Positions 58,708-64,000 of a stretch of 64,000 bases of DNA are shown in pieces; the first letter of the stretch is position 1, and each line of letters opens with the position of its first letter. The notes beneath the pieces are model-generated. The model did no database searches and was not told where the DNA came from. It saw only the letters and a program-made list of their open reading frames with translations. Source of the stretch: Myxococcales bacterium (GTDB lineage: Bacteria; Myxococcota_A; Bradymonadia; UBA7976; UBA1532). The stretch spans positions 124,001-188,000 of the forward strand of contig JACKDL010000002.1 of NCBI GenBank assembly GCA_020633555.1, given 5' to 3'. The position numbers and the translations under genes were made by a program.

Positions 58708-59873
58708 CACTGGGCTCCCTTCGTGTTCAGCGGGTCCTTGATGGTCTTCAGGTAGGCCACCAGGTTGTTCACGTCGTCGGCGGGCAGGTGCGCGAAGGGC
58801 GGCATCTTCGACATGTGCTTGCCGTCGGCGCCGGGCACCGACCAGGTGTAGGCCACCGCGTTCGGGTAGGCGCCGTGCGGGTCGCGCTTGCCCGACTTGT
58901 CGTAGTGCCGGTTGGGGTTCAGGGGCCGCAGGATCACCTTGCTGGGCTCCTGGACGGACTCCTGGAGGTAGCGGGCCACGGCGTAGCCACCGATGTTCTC
59001 GAGCCCCGGCGCGATGCCCACCGGCGCCACCTGCTGATCAGCGAAGCGGTGGCAGGCGATGCACTGGGTCTTGGCGATGGTCTCGCCCTTCTTGGGATCG
59101 CCGATGGGCTGGCCGTCCTCGCCCCACGACACATAGGCCAGGTAGTCGGGGTCCAGCTTGTGCTTGCCCAGGCGGATGAAGCGCCACGGGGCCAGCGCCT
59201 TGTTGCCGCCCCGCTCGTGCACGCCGCCTTCCCAGATGGCCAGGCCCATGGGCACCAGCCCGTGGGTCAGGTCCAGGTTGTGATCCTTGAGGGGCCGCAC
59301 GAACACCGCGTGCCAGCGCTTGGCGGCGGCGTCATAGGTCATCTTCATCTCGGTGTCCCGCTCGATGGCGGTCAGCGAGCCGAAGCCGGCGGCCACGAAC
59401 TGCCGATTGTGGCTGGCGTCCTTGTGGGCCCGCTGGATGGTCACCACCACCGGGTGGTCGATGTCGCCCATGCCCACGTAGGGCAGGGACTCTCCCATGC
59501 CGTACTTCTGCGGGAACTCGATGGCCACGGCGTCGCCGAAGGCGTCGTGGTACGCGTGTTCGAGCTGGTCCTGGGTGGCGTCGTCCCAGCTCACCTGCAC
59601 GCCGAGCTGCTTCTTGCTGTACACCACCTTCACGGCGGCGGTGCGCGGCCCCAGCTCGGTGTCGAGCTTGTGGTTCACGTCCTTGTCGCGCAGGCGCACG
59701 GTGCGCTGCCGGTACAAGGTCACGGTGAGCGGGGTGGCCTTGGTCCAGGCGCCGGTCTCGGGCTCCGTGGGCACCTTCGCCGCGAACTCGCCCTCGATGA
59801 TGTGGGGGGCGGCTTCGGCCCAGGCCGGGGCCGCCCCGAACACGGCGGCCAGCAGGCAGATCGCGCGGATCAT
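58707..59873 (-). CDS. gamma (haem b) subunit fused to cytochrome c
   Basis: A 388-residue exported protein. A signal peptide (about 19 residues) precedes an ethylbenzene-dehydrogenase gamma-type haem b domain (about 25-250), where Met135 (YVGMGD) and Lys225 (GGNKALAPW) are candidate axial ligands by analogy with EbdC. A C-terminal class I cytochrome c follows, with haem site CIACH (271-275) and distal Met in HMSKMPPF. Ordinary EbdC/DdhC/PcrC-type operons keep these as separate proteins. The fusion gives a direct path from haem b to a haem c that can meet a soluble carrier. 4-bp overlap with beta (ATGA). Confidence 0.87.
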   Translation of the reverse strand: MIRAICLLAAVFGAAPAWAEAAPHIIEGEFAAKVPTEPETGAWTKATPLTVTLYRQRTVRLRDKDVNHKLDTELGPRTAAVKVVYSKKQLGVQVSWDDATQDQLEHAYHDAFGDAVAIEFPQKYGMGESLPYVGMGDIDHPVVVTIQRAHKDASHNRQFVAAGFGSLTAIERDTEMKMTYDAAAKRWHAVFVRPLKDHNLDLTHGLVPMGLAIWEGGVHERGGNKALAPWRFIRLGKHKLDPDYLAYVSWGEDGQPIGDPKKGETIAKTQCIACHRFADQQVAPVGIAPGLENIGGYAVARYLQESVQEPSKVILRPLNPNRHYDKSGKRDPHGAYPNAVAYTWSVPGADGKHMSKMPPFAHLPADDVNNLVAYLKTIKDPLNTKGAQ

Positions 59874-60925
59874 CGCTTCTTCCCCCCGTACACCCGCGGC
59901 TCGCCGATCATCACCGGCTCGATCTTGGGCTGCGTGGCCAGCTTGGCGTCGGCGATCTCGAACATCTCCTCGTGCTTGTAGGCGATGAGGATGTCGAGCA
60001 GCTCGCTCTTCTCGCCGCGCTTGCGGCGCTCCATCTCGGCCTTCAGGCGGTCAAGCGCGTCGCGCACGCCGGGCCCGAACAGGCTCTCCAGGTAGGCGAG
60101 CGGGATGCGCTCGCTGCCCTCGATGGGCGCACCCTCGGCGTCCAGCTTGGGCGGGCCGGGCAGGGGCGGCACGTAGTACACGTTGGGTTGGGTGCCGGCC
60201 TCGGGGTGCAGCGGCAGGGCCACCTTGTACTTGTGCACCAGCTTGTGGACCTTGCTCTCCTCGTCGTCCAGGAAGCCCACGATGCGGATGCGGCCCACAC
60301 ACTGCTCGGCGCAGGCGGGCGGCAGCCCCCGCTCGATGCGCGGGAAACAGAAGATGCACTTCTCGCTCTTCGAGAGCTTGGGGTTGAAGTAGATCTTCTT
60401 GTACGGGCACGCGGTGATGCACTGCCGCTCGCCCTGGCAGCGGTCCAGATCCACCAGCACGATGCCGTCCTCTTCCCGCTTGAAGATCGCCTGGTTGTTG
60501 CAGGCGGCCAGGCAGGCCGGGTTCGAGCAGTGGTTGCAGATGCGCGGCAGGTAGAAGTAGTGCGAGTTCGGGAAGTCGCCCTCGCCCACGTCCTCTTCCC
60601 AGTTGGGGCCCCAGTCGGGCTTGGCGTTGGGCTCCAGGGTGGCGCCCAGCATCACCTCATCGTGGTTGTAGTCCCAGGGCACGCCGTAGCCGCCCGCGCG
60701 GCTGGGGATGTTGCCCTCGTTGAGGTTGCCGTCCTTGTCGAAGCCGCCGCCCAGGTTCTCCCACCCCTTGGGGTAGCCGGCGCCGGGCTTGGTCTCGACG
60801 TTGTTCCAATACATGTACTCGCGGCCGTTGCGGTTGGTCCATTGGGTCTTGCAAGACACCGTGCACGTCTGGCAGCCGATGCACTTGTTCAGATCCATGA
60901 CCATGGCCAGTTGGCGCTTGCTCAT
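59870..60925 (-). CDS. beta (four Fe-S cluster) subunit of type II molybdoenzyme
   Basis: A 351-residue ferredoxin-like subunit, close in layout to EbdB, DdhB and PcrB (MYWNNVETKPGAGYPKGWE and PNSHYFYLPRICNHC are hallmark segments). Cys sets: CIGCQTCTVSC (15-25), CNHCSNPACLAAC, CQGERQC-x3-C, and CIFCFPRIERGLPPACAEQC. The third set has Glu-Arg where a [4Fe-4S] site would have Cys, as expected for the [3Fe-4S] cluster of this group. No signal peptide: exported in complex with the Tat-bearing alpha subunit. Lies 3 bp after the alpha stop codon. Confidence 0.92.
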   Translation of the reverse strand: MSKRQLAMVMDLNKCIGCQTCTVSCKTQWTNRNGREYMYWNNVETKPGAGYPKGWENLGGGFDKDGNLNEGNIPSRAGGYGVPWDYNHDEVMLGATLEPNAKPDWGPNWEEDVGEGDFPNSHYFYLPRICNHCSNPACLAACNNQAIFKREEDGIVLVDLDRCQGERQCITACPYKKIYFNPKLSKSEKCIFCFPRIERGLPPACAEQCVGRIRIVGFLDDEESKVHKLVHKYKVALPLHPEAGTQPNVYYVPPLPGPPKLDAEGAPIEGSERIPLAYLESLFGPGVRDALDRLKAEMERRKRGEKSELLDILIAYKHEEMFEIADAKLATQPKIEPVMIGEPRVYGGKKR

Positions 60926-60928
60926 GCC

Positions 60929-63826
60929 TCAGGCCCTCCCGATCTCGACGTTGCCGCAGTACGCGTGCTGGTTGCCGTCCCAGTTCACCCCGAACTTCAG
61001 GTGGCCCCAGCCGTCAGACACTTCCAGTCGGTTCAACAGATCCCCGTTGAGCACGTTGTGGCCCGCGCGGTTCTTGTGTTGGAACGGCTCCCAGCCGTGC
61101 TCCATGAACAGCGCGTCGGGCGGGATGCTCGGCATGATCTTCGCCATGGCGATGACCCGGCCCACGTCGTTGTGCAGGGCCACCTCGTCGCCGTCGCGGA
61201 TGCCCCGCTTGTCGGCGGTGGTGGGGTTCATCATCACGTACGGCACCCCGCGCTGCAGGCGCTGGAGGATGGCCGAAGTCTTGTAGGTGCTGTGGATGGA
61301 CCACCGCGCGTGCGGGGTCATGAGCACCAGGGGGAACTTGCTGGGCCGCAGCGGCTCGGTGGCCACGGGCACGTTGGCGCCCGCGCTGATCCACAGCGGG
61401 TGGTCGACGTAGAACGTGAGCCGCCCGGTGAGGGTCTCGAAGGGCTGCAGCAGGTAGAAGTTGTTCTCGAAGGTGCTGTACGGCCGGTCATCGTAGAGCG
61501 GCGAGCTCTTGCCGCCCTCGCGGTTGACCGTGCAGTGCCCGCCCCGCTTGTTCACCGACTCCAGGGTCTCACCCCGGAACTGCGGCACGTGGGACAGGAT
61601 GTACTCCACCGCCTGCTGGTCGGTGCCCAGCTTGCCCCCGTCGGTGAACAGCTCGGTGAGCTGGTCGAGCTCGCGGAAGCCCGTCTGGCTGTGCGTGTCG
61701 TCGGGGATGTGCAGGTCGCCCTGGTTCTTCGACTTCTTGAACTGCGCCTTCGCGAGCTGCTCGATGCGCTTCGCGATGTCCGTGGCGATGGACCACTCGT
61801 CGCGGGCCTCGCCCACCGGGGCCAGGTTCTTGGGCGGCTGCGCGATGTTGGCGAACCGGTGGTAGCCGGGGTTCGTGCGCAGGTCCCAGACCTCGTAGTG
61901 CGACGCGCAGGGGAGCACCAGATCGGCCCACATGGCCGTCTCGCTCATGCGCACCTCGGCCACGCACAGGTACTTCGCCTTCTGCAGGAAGGCCTCGCGG
62001 TAGCGGCCCTTGTTGCGGCGGAAGCGCGAGTCGGCCACCAGCACGAAGGTCTCGACCGTGTCCCAGTAGCTCTTGCCGTGGCCGACGCCCTGGTCGTTCT
62101 TGCTGGCCTGGAGCATCTCGTCGATGTCCTTGCGCCAGGTGGCCCGGTCGCTGCCCGTGGCCTTCTGGATGTCGGCGTCGCTGAACTGCTGCTCGGCGTC
62201 CTTGAAGCCGTCGCCCAGCAGGAACTCGCTGACCATGCCCGAGGCGAAGCGCTGCTTGTACTTGCCCGAGAAGCCCGACAGCCCGCCGATGCCCGAGATG
62301 GACCACTCGTTCTCGGTGTTCATGCCGCCGGCGCGGCCCAGGCGACCGGTGAGGGCCACCAGCGAGCCGATGGCGCGCTGGGTGAGCATGCCGTTGAAGT
62401 GCTTGCCCAGCGAGAAGCCGATGGTGACCGAGACCACCTCGGGCAGCGCGATGTCGCGGGCCAGGATCTGCACCATCTTGGGGTGCACCCCGGTGAGCGC
62501 GCGGGTCTTGGCCGGGGTGAAGTCGTCGAGCTTCGCCACCATGTGTTCGAACACCGGCCGGACCTTGATGGTCTCGCCGCCGTCCAGGGTGACGTCGAAG
62601 GTGCCGCGCAGGGCCGGATCCAGGTCCCAGCCGCGATCCTGCAGGCGCAGGGTCTTCAGGCCGGCGCCCTCGCTGCCGGGCATGACCACGATCTTCTTCG
62701 ACTTCTGGTCCCAGGCCAGGAAGACCTCGTGCTCGTGGAACTCGGCGTCGCCTGCCAGCTCCTCGAAGGTCTCGAACAGGGCCTTGTTGAAGCCCTTGTG
62801 ATCCTGGTCGATGTCGCTCAGCCGCAACAGGGCCTTGGTGTCTTCGCGCACCAGCAGAGGCAGGTCGGTGAAGACCTTGGCCTTGGCCTCATCGAACAGC
62901 CCGTTGTGCACGATCTCGTGCATGATCGACATGGCCAGGTGCCCGTCGTAGCCCGCCTTCACCGGCACCCACAGATCCGCGTGGATGGCCGTGGAGTTGA
63001 ACTCCGGGGCGATGACGATGACCTTCGAGCCGTTGTACTTGCCCTCCCAGACGTAGTGGGCGTCGGGGATGCGCGAGGTGTTGGGGTTGCAGCCCCAGTA
63101 CACCTGCACGTTGGTGCCGTACATGAAGTCGTAGCTGCAGCCGATGTTGCCCTCGCCGTACACCAGCGAGGTGCCCGGGAACATGTCGCCCACGTAGCTG
63201 GCGATGTAGGGCCGCACGGCGCCCAGCAGGGTGCCCAGGCGCTTGAAGCTGGCGCCGCGGGCCTCGCTGAGGATGCCGGCGCCCAGGTGCACGTAGTTCC
63301 CCTGCGGACCCTTGGTTCGCATGGTCTCGTAAAGGTTCTGCGCCACCTCGTCGATGGCCTCGTCCCACGAGATGCGCTTCCACTTGCCCGCGCCCCGCGC
63401 CCCGACCCGCTTCAGCGGGTACTTGAGCCGGTCGTGCTCGTACATGTTCTGGCTGTGCTGCGCCCCCTTGTTGCACCCGCGCGGGTTCGCGTCGGGGATC
63501 TCGGGGTGGATGCTGGGGTAGGTGGCGGACTGGTTCTCGCGGGTGATCTTCCCGTCCTTGATCCAGACCTCCCAGGCGCAGTTGCCCTGGCAGTTCACGC
63601 AGTGGAACGCCGTGCCATGCTCGGCGGGATCGCCGTAGGTGTCGGCGAACTCCGACCGATACATGTTCTCGGTGGGCGAGGTGTTGTAATAGAAGGCCCG
63701 CGGATCCTCGATGATCACGGGCTTGTCGGGCTCGCGGCCCTTGGCCTGGGCCTCGCGACCTTGCACCAGGCCCGCTGCGCCGATGGCGAACAGTGACCGC
63801 AGGGCGTCGCGCCGGTTGTAGCTCAT
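60929..63826 (-). CDS. alpha (Mo-bis-MGD catalytic) subunit, type II DMSO reductase family
   Basis: A 965-residue molybdopterin oxidoreductase, similar in size to EbdA (976). A twin-arginine signal (NRRDALRSLF) sends it to the periplasm. The FS0 cluster site is His75-x3-Cys79-x3-Cys83-x34-Cys118 (FHCVNCQGNC, RGCNKG), the His-containing pattern of type II enzymes. Asp214 in YVGDMFPG is the likely Mo ligand. Relatives oxidise or reduce dimethyl sulfide, ethylbenzene, steroid side chains, selenate, chlorate or perchlorate; the sequence alone does not settle which. Ribosome site AAGGGGA precedes the ATG. A TorD-like chaperone gene is not in the window. Confidence 0.9.
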   Translation of the reverse strand: MSYNRRDALRSLFAIGAAGLVQGREAQAKGREPDKPVIIEDPRAFYYNTSPTENMYRSEFADTYGDPAEHGTAFHCVNCQGNCAWEVWIKDGKITRENQSATYPSIHPEIPDANPRGCNKGAQHSQNMYEHDRLKYPLKRVGARGAGKWKRISWDEAIDEVAQNLYETMRTKGPQGNYVHLGAGILSEARGASFKRLGTLLGAVRPYIASYVGDMFPGTSLVYGEGNIGCSYDFMYGTNVQVYWGCNPNTSRIPDAHYVWEGKYNGSKVIVIAPEFNSTAIHADLWVPVKAGYDGHLAMSIMHEIVHNGLFDEAKAKVFTDLPLLVREDTKALLRLSDIDQDHKGFNKALFETFEELAGDAEFHEHEVFLAWDQKSKKIVVMPGSEGAGLKTLRLQDRGWDLDPALRGTFDVTLDGGETIKVRPVFEHMVAKLDDFTPAKTRALTGVHPKMVQILARDIALPEVVSVTIGFSLGKHFNGMLTQRAIGSLVALTGRLGRAGGMNTENEWSISGIGGLSGFSGKYKQRFASGMVSEFLLGDGFKDAEQQFSDADIQKATGSDRATWRKDIDEMLQASKNDQGVGHGKSYWDTVETFVLVADSRFRRNKGRYREAFLQKAKYLCVAEVRMSETAMWADLVLPCASHYEVWDLRTNPGYHRFANIAQPPKNLAPVGEARDEWSIATDIAKRIEQLAKAQFKKSKNQGDLHIPDDTHSQTGFRELDQLTELFTDGGKLGTDQQAVEYILSHVPQFRGETLESVNKRGGHCTVNREGGKSSPLYDDRPYSTFENNFYLLQPFETLTGRLTFYVDHPLWISAGANVPVATEPLRPSKFPLVLMTPHARWSIHSTYKTSAILQRLQRGVPYVMMNPTTADKRGIRDGDEVALHNDVGRVIAMAKIMPSIPPDALFMEHGWEPFQHKNRAGHNVLNGDLLNRLEVSDGWGHLKFGVNWDGNQHAYCGNVEIGRA

Positions 63827-63912
63827 CTCGTCCCCTTGCCAGATGTCATCTTGGGCCGCCCCTCCCCCGGGTCCGGCCGCGACGCGTCAGTGGTTCGTGC
63901 CTGGTCGGGCGG

Positions 63913-64000
63913 CTACAGACAGCCGCCGCCGCCGGCGCCCGCGGGCTTCGGCGGCGTGTACTCGCCCTCGTCCTCGGGGTAGCCGGCCTCGCTCCAGGCG
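63913..64000 (-). CDS. 3' end of a gene upstream of the molybdoenzyme alpha subunit
   Basis: Only the last 28 codons are inside the window (..AWSEAGYPEDEGEYTPPKPAGAGGGGCL, shown as its two parts AWSEAGYPEDEGEY and TPPKPAGAGGGGCL). It ends in a Gly-rich stretch and Cys-Leu. The tail resembles that of the lipoprotein at the other end of the operon. It is 86 bp upstream of the alpha start, same strand, probably the same operon. Nature of the protein unknown. Confidence 0.6.
   Translation of the reverse strand, partial: AWSEAGYPEDEGEYTPPKPAGAGGGGCL

Overview
The window is about 70% GC and gene-dense. It carries many lipoproteins with Asp-rich or Gly-Met-rich linkers after the lipobox, MopE-type Asp/Cys metal-binding repeats, MYXO-CTERM-like C-termini, large Ser/Thr kinases with formylglycine-enzyme-like (FGE) domains, sigma-54 activators and an ADYC-domain secreted protein. 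Together these point to a member of the Myxococcota (old Deltaproteobacteria), probably a predatory or environmental lineage. This is inference from gene content; there is no rRNA gene here. I saw no tRNA, CRISPR array, insertion sequence or phage gene.

Layout. 1-5.9 kb: the 5' part of an acyl-CoA dehydrogenase behind a pair of tandem palindromic operators, a MopE/C-type-lectin lipoprotein, a Gly-rich lipoprotein gene broken by a frameshift, and tRNA(Met) cytidine acetyltransferase (tmcA). 5.9-13.5 kb: signalling module 1 (PP2C phosphatase, ADYC secreted protein behind a consensus sigma-54 promoter, kinase-STAND-FGE giant, sigma-54 activator). 13.6-24.2 kb: an acyltransferase, a dihaem cytochrome c, an MpaB-type oxygenase, a rhodanese, PEP carboxylase (ppc), helicase HrpB, and a LysR regulator divergent from a QorB-like reductase. 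24.4-29.8 kb: signalling module 2 (FeeM-like N-acyl synthase, FHA/sigma-54 activator, kinase-FGE protein, and a convergent unknown gene that again has a consensus sigma-54 promoter). 29.9-36.6 kb: a six-gene overlapping operon for an extracytoplasmic redox system (MopE polyprotein, haem protein, DUF4266, DUF3570, ApbE, TlpA). 36.8-48.1 kb: secreted or surface proteins, including a 2221-residue propeller/Ig/Kelch lipoprotein, a trypsin-like protease and an SMP-30-like propeller. 48.4-55.7 kb: a TonB receptor, surface lipoprotein and FecBCD/BtuCDF-type ABC uptake operon. 55.7-58.1 kb: a ThuA-like/oxygenase pair and a GH114 lipoprotein. 58.1-64.0 kb: a type II DMSO-reductase-family molybdoenzyme operon (alpha, beta, gamma fused to cytochrome c, lipoprotein), running off the right edge.

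The most interesting signal is a recurring signalling cassette. Twice in the window a sigma-54 activator gene sits directly in front of a Ser/Thr kinase with a C-terminal FGE fold, and each time an adjacent gene of unknown function carries a perfect TGGCAC-N5-TTGCT sigma-54 promoter. The first kinase has four VDPxxxTG repeats inside a huge activation-loop insert, and a PP2C phosphatase lies beside it. I propose that each kinase tunes its partner activator to switch on the neighbouring effector gene. The second most unusual item is a single reading frame (33646-36579) that joins three exported proteins through two junctions, each reading as a C-terminal sorting tag followed immediately by a new signal peptide.
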